A stretch of DNA of 64,000 nucleotides from Chimonanthus salicifolius (taxonomy: Eukaryota; Streptophyta; Magnoliopsida; Laurales; Calycanthaceae): the NCBI GenBank assembly GCA_013350335.1, contig CM023538.1, positions 46,246,201 through 46,310,200 on the forward strand, read 5' to 3'. Made by a program: the position numbers and the translations under genes. Shown here in pieces: positions 54,506 to 64,000 of the stretch. Each line of letters begins with the position of its first letter. The first letter of the stretch is position 1. Below the pieces are notes generated by a model. The model searched no databases and had not been told where the DNA came from. It was given only the letters and a program-made list of their open reading frames with translations.

Positions 54506-57500
54506 GACCGAAACGAATTTAATAGAGTTTCATCTTTCAAATCGGCCAAGGAAATTTGGGATAAGCTTCAAATGACCTATGAAGGCACTACTCAAGTAAA
54601 GAAATAAAAAATTCATAGGCTTGTACACTCCTATGAACTATTCACTATGGAACCAAATGAATCCATTTCTTTCATATTTACTAGACTCACAAAGATTATA
54701 AATGAACTTAATGCCCTTGGAAAGACTTATTCTAACGAAGATAATGTGAGCAAAATTCTTAGGTCATTGCCAGATACTTGGGGGCCGAAGTCAACGGCAA
54801 TAATAGAAGCAAAAGATATCTCCACATTGGGACTTGATAAACTCTTGGGATCTCTCATGACCCATGTGATTTCCATGAACGGTCGAAAGGAAACTGCCAA
54901 AGAAAAGAAGTCTCTTACATTTAAAGCCTCACCAAAGGAGACATATGTTGATCAAGAAGAAGAAGAAGATAGTGAGGACGACAATGAAGACTTGATCTTG
55001 ATCACCCGTAAATTCAAGAGTCTCTTGAGAAGAAGCAATCAATTTCGAAAGAAGCCATGTAAGAAAGATAACTATAAGGGAAATTCAAGCAAGAAAGAGC
55101 CCCTCACTTGCTTCAATTGCAGTAAAATGGGACATATCAAAGTCGAATGTTCGTTATCGAAGAAAGACGACAAGAAGTTAAAAAAAAAAAAAAAGCATTT
55201 GAAGCTGCATGGTTGGAGTCCGATAGCGAATCGGATGGTGAATCAACCAAACACCACACAACAAATATTTGTTTCATGGCAAATGAAGATGAGGTAAATC
55301 CTACACTTGATTCTTCAGAAAATGATGCACCTAGTGTAGAAGAACTAGTTAATTTAATAGAAGAATGTACAAGGATCTTAAAAAACAAGGAAAAGAAAAT
55401 GTCACTCTTAGAAGTGACAACTCCTCACTTTTAAAAGAACTTGAAAAATTGAAACTTGAAAATGAGGAGCTTAGTAAAACGATTCTTGCCAATGGAAAAC
55501 TTGAAAAAGAATTGAAAGAGAAGATTGATAAAATTTCAAGACTACCTTCATTTCCATGTCCATACGAAAAGGAAAATATTGTCTTGAAAGAAAAATTGAA
55601 TAACTTAACTGACTCTCTTGAGAAATTTACCATGGGAAAGAAAAATTTAGATATGTTATTGGGAAATCAAAGATGTGTTTTCAACAAAGATTGATTGGGA
55701 TATAATCCCAAAACAAAGAAATCATTTTACAAAAACTTCTTTGTCAAAACTTCATCCCTCCTACCTCTCCACACATTACTTGCAACTTTGTGGAAAGAAC
55801 GGACATATTTCTTATTCTTGCTCAATTAAGAAAGCAAAAGGGTTAACAAAAATGATTTGGGTTCTAAAAAGGAACATTGCCTTATAATCTAACCCAAATG
55901 GACCCAACTCTACATGGGGACTAAGAAGAATTACTTAAATGTGTTTTGTAAATATGCATGAAATCAACGCCGAGAAAAGACAAGTGGTTTCTTGATAGTG
56001 GATGATCAAGACACATGATGGGAGACAAATGAAAATTCATCTCTCTCTCTCTCTCAAAGATGGTGGATTTGTCTGGTGACAACTCCAAGGGCAAGATCAT
56101 CGTAAAGGTAAAATTGGTAATGATCTCTTACTTTCCATTGAAGATGTACTATTGGTAGATGGGTTGAAACATGATTTACATAGTGTGAGTCAACTTTGTG
56201 ATAAAGGCAATAAGGTAGTATTTGAATCAAACATATACTCTATCAGAAATGCTAGCAATGGTAAAGAAATGTTCATAGCATATAGAGATGAAAATGTTTA
56301 CACCATTGACTTTGATGAAATGCTTAACCAAAATGTTTAATGCCTTGCTATCATAAATGAAAATAGTTGGTTATGGCATAGGAGACTAGGACATGCTCAT
56401 ATGGAACTTATTTCAAATCTATCCAAGTTTGAATTAGTTGATGGCTTGCCTAAGGCCAAATTTTCAAAGGATAGAATTTGTGATGCATGCCAATTTGGAA
56501 AACAAATCAAAAGTTCCTTTAAAAGCAAAAAGCATATATCTACCTCTAGGCCTCTTCAACTATTGCATTTGGATTTGTTTGGTCCTAGCAAAGTTCAAAG
56601 TATGGGTGGTAAGTCATATGCATTTGTAATTGTTGATGATTATTCTCGCTTCTCTTGGGTGTCATATCTAGCTCACAAAAATGACGCAGATAAACCTTTT
56701 GCAAATTTTGTAGAAGAGTCCAAAATGAAAAGGATATGCAATCAACAACAATAGAAGTGATAGGGATAGAGAATTTGAAAATCAAGAAATGGAAATACTT
56801 TGTGATGAAAATGGTTTTGGTCACAATTTCTCTGCTCCTAGAAATCCCCAACAAAATGGAGTACTTGAAAGAAAGAATAGAATACTTCAAGAAATAGCTA
56901 GAACTATGCTCAACGAACATAAATTACTAACATACTTTTGGGTCGAAGCCATAAGCATTGCTTGCCATGTTATAAATAGGGTAACAATTAGGAAAGGATT
57001 AGATAAGACCCCTTATGAGATATGGAATGATAGAAAACCAAATATTGGATACTTTAGAGTTTTTGGATGCAAGTGCTTTATACTAAACACCAAAGATCAA
57101 TTAGGGAAATTCGATCCAAAATCAGATGGAGGAATCTTTGTTGGCTATTCTCCCATTAGCAAAGCATATAGAGTATATAACAAGAGAACATCAATTGTGG
57201 AGGAATCGATTCATGTGGTCTTTGATGAAGCCAACCCTTTTGAAATAAAAAAGGATCTTGATGATGAGGTTGTAATTTTGGAAAAAGAGATGAATCAACT
57301 TGATATTCAAGACAATCTTAATAATGAAGTAAATGCTTCAAATAGTGGTGGAACACAAGATAGTGAGGACGTCAAACCAAATAATGATCTTCCTAAGGCT
57401 TGGAGTTTTGTAAAAGATCACCCAAAAGATCAAATTATTGGTGAACCCTCTCAAGGAATAGCCACTAGATCTAAACTTAGAAGTGCTTGTAACAACATGG

Positions 57501-59052
57501 CTTTTGTCTCTCAAATTGAACCAAAGAACATTCAATAAGTCGAAATATATGAGTTTTGGATAATTGCCATGCAAGAAGAACTAAATCAATTTGAAAGAAA
57601 CAAAGTATGGGAGCTTGTGCCTATGCCTAAAAATCACTCAATAATTGGCACAAAGTGGGTTTTTAGAAATAAAAAGGATGAGGAAGGAAATATTGTTAAA
57701 AACAAGGCTAGACTAGTAACCCAAGGTTACAACCATGAAGAAGGGATAGACTATGAGGAAACCTTTGCTCCGGTTGCTAGGCTAGAGGCCATAAGAATGT
57801 TGCTTGCATATGCTTGTTTCTAAAATTTCAAATTATTTCAAATGGATGTGAAAAGTGCCTTTCTAAATTGTTTCATATCTGAAGAAGTTTATGTAAAACA
57901 AGTACCCGGAGTTGAAAATCATGAATTTCCAAATCATGTTTACAAATTGTCAAAAGCATTGTATGGTTCAAAGCAAGCACCTACAGCATGGTATGAGACG
58001 CTTAGTAATTTTATCATTAAAAAAAACTTTACAAGAGGAAAAATTGACACTACTTTATTTATTAAATCTCTAAACAATAACATGCTTATTATACAAATAT
58101 ATGTGGACGACATTATTTTTGGATCTACCAATGAAAATCCTTGAAAAGAATTTACGAAAATCATGCATGATGAATTTGAGATGAGTATGATGGGTGAACT
58201 AACTTTCTTCTTTGGTTTACAAATCAAGCAATCTTGTGAAGGGATATTCATAAATCAATCGAAATATGTCAAAGACCTTCTCAAGAACTTTGGAATGAAT
58301 GAAGCTAAAGCAATTGGGACTCATATGACCCCATCCACCAAGCTTGACAAAGATGATTGTGGCAAACCCGTTGATATGAAGCTCTATAGAGGCATGATAG
58401 GAAGTTTGTTGAACTTAACCGCTAGTAGACCGGATATCATGTTTAGTGTATGTTTGTGTGCACGTTTTCAATCTTGCCCCAATGAATCACACCTTGTTGC
58501 CGTAAAACATATTTTCCGATATTTGATTGGCACTATTGAATTGGGCTTATGGTATCCTAAACACACTTCACTCGAATTAGTAAGCTATTTGGATGCGGAC
58601 TTTGCCGGTTGTAAAATTGATAGAAAAAGCATGAGTGGGACTTGTCACTTCCTTGGACTCTCCCTCGTATCCTAGTTTAGTAAAAAGCAAAATTCAATGG
58701 CTTTATCCACAGTTGAGACGGAATACATAGCTGCCAGGAATTGTTGTGCACAAGTGTTGTATATGAAACAAAAATTGGAAGATTTTGGACTTAATTATGA
58801 TCACATTCCAATTAGGTGTGACAATACAAGTGCTATAAATTTGTCAAACAATCCCATACAACACTCTAAACTAAGCACATTGAAATTAGACACGATGTCA
58901 TTAGAGACCATGTGCAAAGAGGTGATGTTCAATTAGAATTTGTAAATGCTGACCATCAACTGGCCAATATTTTCACAAAACCTCTTCTTAAAGATAGATT
59001 TTGTACAATCATAAAAGATTTAGGAATGTACCTCAGTAAAGATGTGTGTTGA
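54506..59052 (+). pseudogene. Sirevirus gag-pol, broken
   Basis: Gag: EIWDKLQMTYEGTTQVK, an acidic run, zinc knuckle CFNCSKMGHIKVEC (near 55110), a coiled-coil-like Lys/Glu/Leu segment (55365-55694), and a second knuckle CGKNGHISYSC (near 55790). Protease WFLDSG is followed at once by a stop (near 56010). Pre-integrase is WHRRLGHAHMELISNLSKF. Integrase shows LDLFGPSK, VDDYSRFSWV and [13 protein letters not shown]. Reverse transcriptase shows [29 protein letters not shown] and YVDDIIFGST. RNase H shows RPDIMFSVCLCARFQ and LDADFAGCKIDRKSMSGTCH, ending at FTKPLLKDRF. At least nine stops or frameshifts are visible. The motif wording is that of the SIRE/Maximus lineage. Confidence 0.88.
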
Positions 59053-59080
59053 ATTGAATTAAAAAAAAAAACTGACACAG

Positions 59081-59318
59081 TTCAGCCGGCTGATATTAAA
59101 AGTTCAGTCAACTAAAAAACTTCCTGTTCACTAGCTGTTTTTTTTCCTTTTTTGCAATTCAGTAGACTGAATGTTGTTTGTCAGCCCACTGAATTTGCGT
59201 TACCTCCTTTCCATGGAGTAAAATATACATTTCAGTCGACTGATTTTTCCTCTGTTCACTATCTGTCTTACGGGCAATTTTTTTTAGCCGGCTGAAAATT
59301 CTTTTCAGTCGACTGAAA
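59081..59318 (+). repeat. TTCAGTCGACTGAA-type palindrome cluster in the pol/ORF3 spacer
   Basis: About seven copies or half-copies of a 14-bp palindrome-like word (TTCAGCCGGCTGAT, TTCAGTCGACTGAAA, AGCCGGCTGAAA and others) between pol and the accessory ORF. The same word recurs in the 3' LTR (61721-61816). 59319-59621 is pyrimidine-rich leader sequence (CCCTCTTCC repeats) without a gene. Confidence 0.75.
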
Positions 59319-59621
59319 CGTGCGGATAAGTTTTTCTTTTACCCTCTGTTTTCATTTCCTTCTGTCAAATCCCCTTCCATCTTCCTCTTTCCGTTGCTCG
59401 ATCCCTCTTCCTTAACTCTTTCCTCTTTTTCACTCCTCCACCATTTTTTTTACCTTCTTATTTTAATTTTTTTTTACTTCGTTCTATCCCTCTTCTTCCC
59501 CAACCCTATCCTCATTTTCCCTTCTCCCTCTTCCCTTCGTTCAAACCCTAATCCTCCCTAACCCTCTCCTCACCGTCTCCACATCACACCTCTTTCCGCT
59601 CCATCCTCCCTAAATCTCCGC

Positions 59622-60806
59622 ATGGCCGCCAAACGACGATCAGGTGATCAAGGAAAATAAGCTGAAACCGAACGACGGCCGAAAAGAATGAGCGATGCTC
59701 GTCTTCACTTCGTCTCCCAAGATGCGGAAAGTGCTTACACTCTTCATTTCATGTTTCTCAATGTGGTATTCGATAGAATCATTCCCCTCTATTTTTTTTA
59801 TCAAGATCCAAGGCAATTTCCATTTAAGACACACTTTGACTACCAAGGATGGGGCCCATTTATCAAAATCGTTCGCCCCTCCTATCCAATACTAGTGAAA
59901 CAATTTTATGCCAACTTCTCTCTCAAAGCAAATCCCTCAATTCCACCTATTGAATCCTCCATAAGTGGAACTCCTTTTTCTTTCAATCGAGAGGACTTAG
60001 GGACCCTTATTAACGCCCCCTCCAATGGTCCTACAATGTACAAAACAAATACTTGGATTGAAGGTTTTGATGCTATAGGTACACTCAAGTTAGTTTGTGA
60101 AGGAGATGATATTGTTGAACCCTTTCAGCCGATTGCATCCCAACTATCATTAGAAGCCCGGCTGATTCATCATATCATTTGTTACAATATTCTTTCGAGA
60201 TTTGGGTCTTATAATCATGTCACTTATGTTGACGTTTATCTCATTTCAGCCATTATTCAATATCACCTTGTTAATCTTCCCTACCTCATCATCTGCTTCA
60301 TGAGAGATTGTCAAAAGCGCAAGAAGACATTGCCTTATGGGAAACTCCTTTCATTCCTATTTGACCATTTCGAGGTCCGCTGCCCACCAGAATTAGAAGA
60401 AATTGGTGCTGCGAACGATGTTTATTGTGATCATACCCTTAAAAATATGACGTATAGGCTTGTTGGTGATACTTGGGAACCCACTCCTGCAAAGTTAAAG
60501 AAAGTCCAGCAGCCTGAGCAAGCCGCAGAGGAGAAAACATATCATGCTCAAGATATTGGCATGCCTGACTCTCCTCATCTCTCTAGTGGCCCCTTTAACT
60601 CCAATGAGGACCTTCAACGTGTTCTTGCTACCATTGAATCTCTCTAAATCGACGTTTTAGAGATATGGGTAAATGTCGACCTTCTCCGAACCCAATGTGA
60701 CAGTCTTCGCGAATTTGTTAAGGACAAACTCGATGCCTCTCGTGATGACACTGATCAGGTACACCTTCAGTTAAGCCGTCTCATGGCCCATCTTGGCCTC
60801 GAGTGA
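59622..60806 (+). pseudogene. Sirevirus accessory ORF downstream of pol (plant-transposon-protein-like domain)
   Basis: From ATG 59622 one frame runs 394 codons to TGA 60804-60806, broken by two TAA codons at 59658-59660 (codon 13) and 60645-60647. The long open part (59661-60644) has the pattern of the 'putative plant transposon protein' domain: FHP/YP..V..FYANFSL, GTPFSFNREDLGTLI, SLEARLIHHIICYNILSRFG, VTYVDVYLISAI..., LPYGKLLSFLFDHF. After the second stop a Leu-heptad-like tail (RTQCDSLREFVKDKL) follows. In Sireviruses extra ORFs here have been called envelope-like. No signal peptide or membrane span is evident, so an envelope role is unsupported. Confidence 0.65.
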
Positions 60807-61247
60807 CCCTTGCCCTCTTCTATTTTTTATGATGCCATAGGGGGAGAAATATCAATGATTACACTTGAAATTCTTTTATATCCCCTTTATATTTTGTTAT
60901 AAAACCTTTTGGGCATGTAAATAACCCACTAAATTTCTAACCTTTGCAAAGTCCTTGACTTAATCTAATTTAATGGGTTCATATTACTTATGCTAATGTT
61001 GTCTTTATGTCATTCATTTACATATCTCAATATGATTGAGTAGATTGTGTAATGATGAATATGATGCACTTATTTTATTTAAAAATACATCCATGAAGAA
61101 AGGGGGAGAATACTTGTCATTTGAAATGTACCTTGAAGAAAATGGAAAATTTGTTTCTATGTATGAAGTAAGAGGGAGGATCACAAATTGTGTATCATTT
61201 ATTTATGATTTCTGTACAGTGGTTTGTCATCATCAAAAAGGGGGAGA
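60807..61247 (+). other. Sirevirus 3' untranslated region and polypurine tract
   Basis: Non-coding, AT-rich, with GGGGGAGAAATA near 60840 and AAAGGGGGAGAATA near 61099, which look like extra polypurine tracts. The final one, AAAAAGGGGGAGAT, abuts the LTR. Confidence 0.7.
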
Positions 61248-61870
61248 TTGTTAACCCCAAGGTTTCAACCCAGGGATATATGGGTATTTTTTATGACCAC
61301 AAACCATTAAAGTGTGATATTTAACATTACAAATGGTATTACTCTATGAAGCAGGTATCACATTTAAGAAGGCACGTATTGGATATCATGAAGATCAAGT
61401 TGATGATATCAAGCCTTATACATCAAGTCAAATCTTGGAGATCGAATGACTTACAAAATTCAAAGACTGAAAATCAAGAACTTGGAAGATCAAAGTCATG
61501 TATAGAGTCTAATCATGAGTGTTTAGGAAATTGTATTATAAAGGTGCTTAAACATTTGAACACCATGGCTCAAGTCACCCTCTAGTGGACCCTAGATACC
61601 AAGCTTAATCTTATGTATCCAAATGGAATCCTACGATAAGATTTAGTCCCCAAGACCTATCAAGTGTGTATGAAATGACTAAAATAAATCCAAAATTGCA
61701 CAATACAGTCTAAGGGTCATTTCAGTCGGCTGAATTAGAGAATTCAGTTGACTGAAATAATGAATCAATTGCGGAAAGGCTTTCAGTCAACTGAATTAAA
61801 GTTTCAGCAAACTGAATTTTTGGATTTTTCATGGGATGTGATGAGATGCTTTTGATTTACTTGTTCTGCA
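61248..61870 (+). repeat. Sirevirus 3' LTR
   Basis: The start is fixed by the polypurine tract and by the match to 50563-50616 plus 54267-54505. The end at 61870 is a proposal from a TTCTGCA terminus and an imperfect 5-bp duplication. It contains four palindrome-like words (TTCAGTCGGCTGAA, TTCAGTTGACTGAA, TTCAGTCAACTGAA, TTCAGCAAACTGAA) at 61721-61816. Confidence 0.7.
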
Positions 61871-61964
61871 CTAAGATTAGATGTTATTCTGCCAAGAGAA
61901 AATAATTACTTTTTTTTTTTTCCTTCGAAATGATGAAAATGAAATCACTTACTTTCTGTCACAG

Positions 61965-62081
61965 GCTTTTATCCACCAAGGGGATGCTTTCTTGGCTATG
62001 AATGAATTCGATGCAGCTGAAAATGCATATTCATATGCTTTATCATTGGATCCATCCATTCGCCGTTCCAAGTCTTTCAAG
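61965..62081 (+). CDS. Orphan exon with TPR-like sequence
   Basis: 117 bp, phase 0, between a T-rich tract with TCACAG acceptor and an AAG/GTTTGA donor. It encodes 39 residues, AFIHQGDAFLAMNEFDAAEN then AYSYALSLDPSIRRSKSFK. The G(8)-A(20)-A(27)-P(32)-like spacing is the tetratricopeptide-repeat signature. No partner exon is recognised in either direction, so it is either one exon of a gene continuing past the window or a captured fragment. The Sirevirus ends about 95 bp upstream. TPR is supported by pattern only. Confidence 0.5.
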
Positions 62082-62204
62082 GTTTGATTCAATTTTTAAT
62101 CATGTTTTGCCAACTGATTGAAAAAGCAGTCCAAGCAAGTTTTTTGTTTTTATTATTCTTGGTGAAAATGCAAGAATCAAAGTAATTGCTATGAAATGCA
62201 TGAA

Positions 62205-62800
62205 CTCACTTAAGAAGCTTGGTTAGTAGCATGTATAAGTTGGTGGCTGCAGTCCTAGCAAGTAGATTGATGGTTGTGCTGAAGGTGGTTATAGGAGATA
62301 CTCAAGATGAGTTTGTGGAGGATAGGCAAATTTTAGATGGAATTTTAATAGAAAAAGAGTTTATTCATATGAAAATTAGGATAGGAGAGAATTAGTGTTG
62401 TTTAAGGTGGGTATGGAAAAGGATTACAATCATGTGAACTAGTACTTTGTGGACTACTTGTTTGGTAGGACGGGTTTGGGGATAGATGAAGCGGATAATG
62501 GCATGTCTGATTGGAACAACTTTTTCAATTCTAGTGTACAGTCAATTATGGATCAAATCTTTGCTAATAAAGGTCTTAGATAGACCTTAAAAAAAAAAAG
62601 GTGTTGGGGGATCCACCATTGCCTTTCATTTTTACAACACTAGCTGAAGGATTTAGTAGTTGACTATCTAGGCAAGGGAGATTGGAGCTATTAGAGGTTT
62701 TGAGGTGATTTTGGTGAGCCAATCATTTCTTATTTGCAGTTTGCAGATGATACTTTGCTATTTATGGTTGCTTTTATAAAAAAAATTTATCAAATTGATG
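62205..62800 (+). pseudogene. LINE (L1-type) reverse transcriptase remnant
   Basis: Broken frames on + contain SLVSSMYKLVAAVLASRLM, then FVEDRQILDGILI, and finally QFADDTLLF with the catalytic FADD near 62745-62765. These match the order of plant L1 RT blocks (SL.GS.YK..AK.LA.RL; F...RQI.D..L; QFADDT). Many stops separate them and the piece is about half of an RT domain. No poly-A tail or target duplication was identified. Confidence 0.75.
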
Positions 62801-63998
62801 ACGGCCAAGGTTGTAACTGTAAGAAATCTCATAAATTCAACAAATGAAAATGTTAGAAATGTCCGACACTTCTTTAAACCCTCAACTTAAGATAAGTTTT
62901 AGATCCAAATTCTACAATTTGAATCAAAGGTCTCAATGATAAAGACCTTGAAATTTTAACTCTCACTTTTACTCAAGAAAGAAAGAGATGACTCTAATTC
63001 ACCGGGATAAATTGATGTCTTGGTTACTGCTCAAAGAATAAAATAAATTGGTGATCAATTTAACCAATGAAATTAGGTGTTCTGAGAATTCAATATGAAC
63101 ATGAATTGGGAATTCGAACGCAACGATTTAATGCAATTAATTAGATCCAAATTAAATGTAACTCTTAAACTAAATGCATCAATGAATTCAATTCTGTCAC
63201 TAATTCGAATTGAAAATTGAAGAACCTTCTTAAGAACTAATTTGGTTTTGGAATTCAATTTCAATCAGCAATTGGATGCAAGACATGAACATTCAACATT
63301 CAGCATGTAAAGACTAACCAACACTTGAATTACAATTAATTTAAATACAAACACAAATTAAAATTCAAAAGAAATCCAAAGAACTCACCTACTTGGAGAG
63401 ACTCCACAAAGCCTTGGCTTCAAATCAAATAAACTTCACTGCATCTTGTGCTTACAACTTTGACCAAGGCTTGAATTTAGCCTTTCAAGCGACAAAACGC
63501 CAGTCAAATTAACTTCACTTCAACATGTGTTTACAACATTCGATCAAGAATTGAATTTATAGCCTTTCAAGTAACAAAAAACCAGGAAAAATAATATATA
63601 AATATCAAAACTTTTCAAGTGATTGCCCTGGCACGCCTAGGGCCGGTCTAAATGGGCTTATTGCTAACTTAAAGACTATCCAATGGATGGTTGCCATTTG
63701 GATTTATTATATCACTAATTGCATTAAAAATAGAAAAATAAAATATGATCTCCTGTATATCGGGGCAAAAACAGGCTTCAAATCTCAGCCATCAAATCTG
63801 GATTCTTGCCTTGCAAACAGCTTCCCAAATCCAGGCCCAATCTGATTCAAAATCTGGCCTGCACATCCATCCTGATCCCTGCTAAAACTCAGCAGCCATT
63901 CCTAGCCATTATTCAAAATTCTGTTGGATTTAGATGCTCCAATTTCGTTCTATATCAGGCCCAGAAATCTGGTTCACGCGTAGCAAGGTTTTCTTGAT
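62801..63998. other. AT-rich non-genic DNA with one 75-bp duplication
   Basis: No gene recognised. 63431-63503 and 63510-63585 are diverged direct repeats (AACTTCACT...GTG.TTACAAC...TTGAATTT...AGCCTTTCAAG). The rest shows no element end, exon or RNA gene. Confidence 0.5.
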
Positions 63999-64000
63999 AA

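Larger units (their letters stand above)
50563..61870 (+). mobile_element. Sirevirus-type Ty1/Copia retrotransposon
   Basis: The 5' LTR starts TGTTAGCCCCAAGG (50563). The 3' LTR starts TGTTAACCCCAAGG (61248) right after the polypurine tract AAAAAGGGGGAGAT. The proposed end at 61870 (TTCTGCA) is inferred: GTAAG before the 5' LTR against CTAAG after it, a 4-of-5 match. The 5' LTR is split by a 3.6-kb solo LTR and then fused at about 54505 directly into gag, so its 3' part, PBS and gag start are deleted. Gag with an acidic/coiled-coil tail and pol of SIRE type are followed by an extra ORF before the 3' LTR, a known Sirevirus trait. Confidence 0.85.

Overview
This is a transposon-rich nuclear window from a flowering plant, probably a woody eudicot; the species cannot be named from the sequence. 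The evidence is an intron-rich leucine-rich-repeat receptor-like protein (RLP) locus on the + strand, AT-rich introns, and nested Copia and Gypsy LTR retrotransposons of plant type. No bacterial genes, CRISPR array, tRNA or rRNA was seen. A 100-N assembly gap lies at 3925-4024.

Layout. 1-4070: low-complexity intergenic DNA with short tandem repeats and a 598-bp TRIM-like miniature LTR element (1813-2410). 4071-4749: a promoter-proximal segment present twice in tandem, each copy holding a long inverted repeat. 4806-48201: the RLP locus. Its first exon (signal peptide and LRR N-cap) is at 4806-5169, and its last large exon (most LRRs, membrane span, short tail) is at 46331-48201. Between them are small LRR exons of about 150 bp, all phase 1 at both ends, so any combination keeps the frame. 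Eight clean exons join in principle to 1046 codons including the stop. A nearly identical block of about 4 kb, carrying one 'a' and one 'c' LRR exon plus two broken exon relics, occurs twice (5865-9853 and 15033-19063).

The introns have been invaded repeatedly: a truncated minus-strand Copia (9853-14218); a plus-strand Copia (19376-31869) whose 5' LTR is split by a 2.8-kb solo-LTR-like insert and whose 3' LTR is split by a structurally complete minus-strand Copia (25704-31482); a Gypsy gag/pol relic (31870-38250) split by another structurally complete Copia (32588-37506); and a truncated Gypsy (39429-43035) with an extra three-zinc-knuckle ORF. All have broken reading frames, so none looks autonomous.

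48202-63998 is downstream of the RLP. It holds a Sirevirus-type Copia (50563 to about 61870) whose 5' LTR is split by a 3.6-kb solo LTR (50617-54261) and which carries an accessory ORF after pol. Beyond it are an orphan TPR-like exon (61965-62081), a decayed LINE reverse transcriptase (62205-62800) and featureless AT-rich DNA. The only convincing host genes are the RLP and, weakly, the TPR-like exon.
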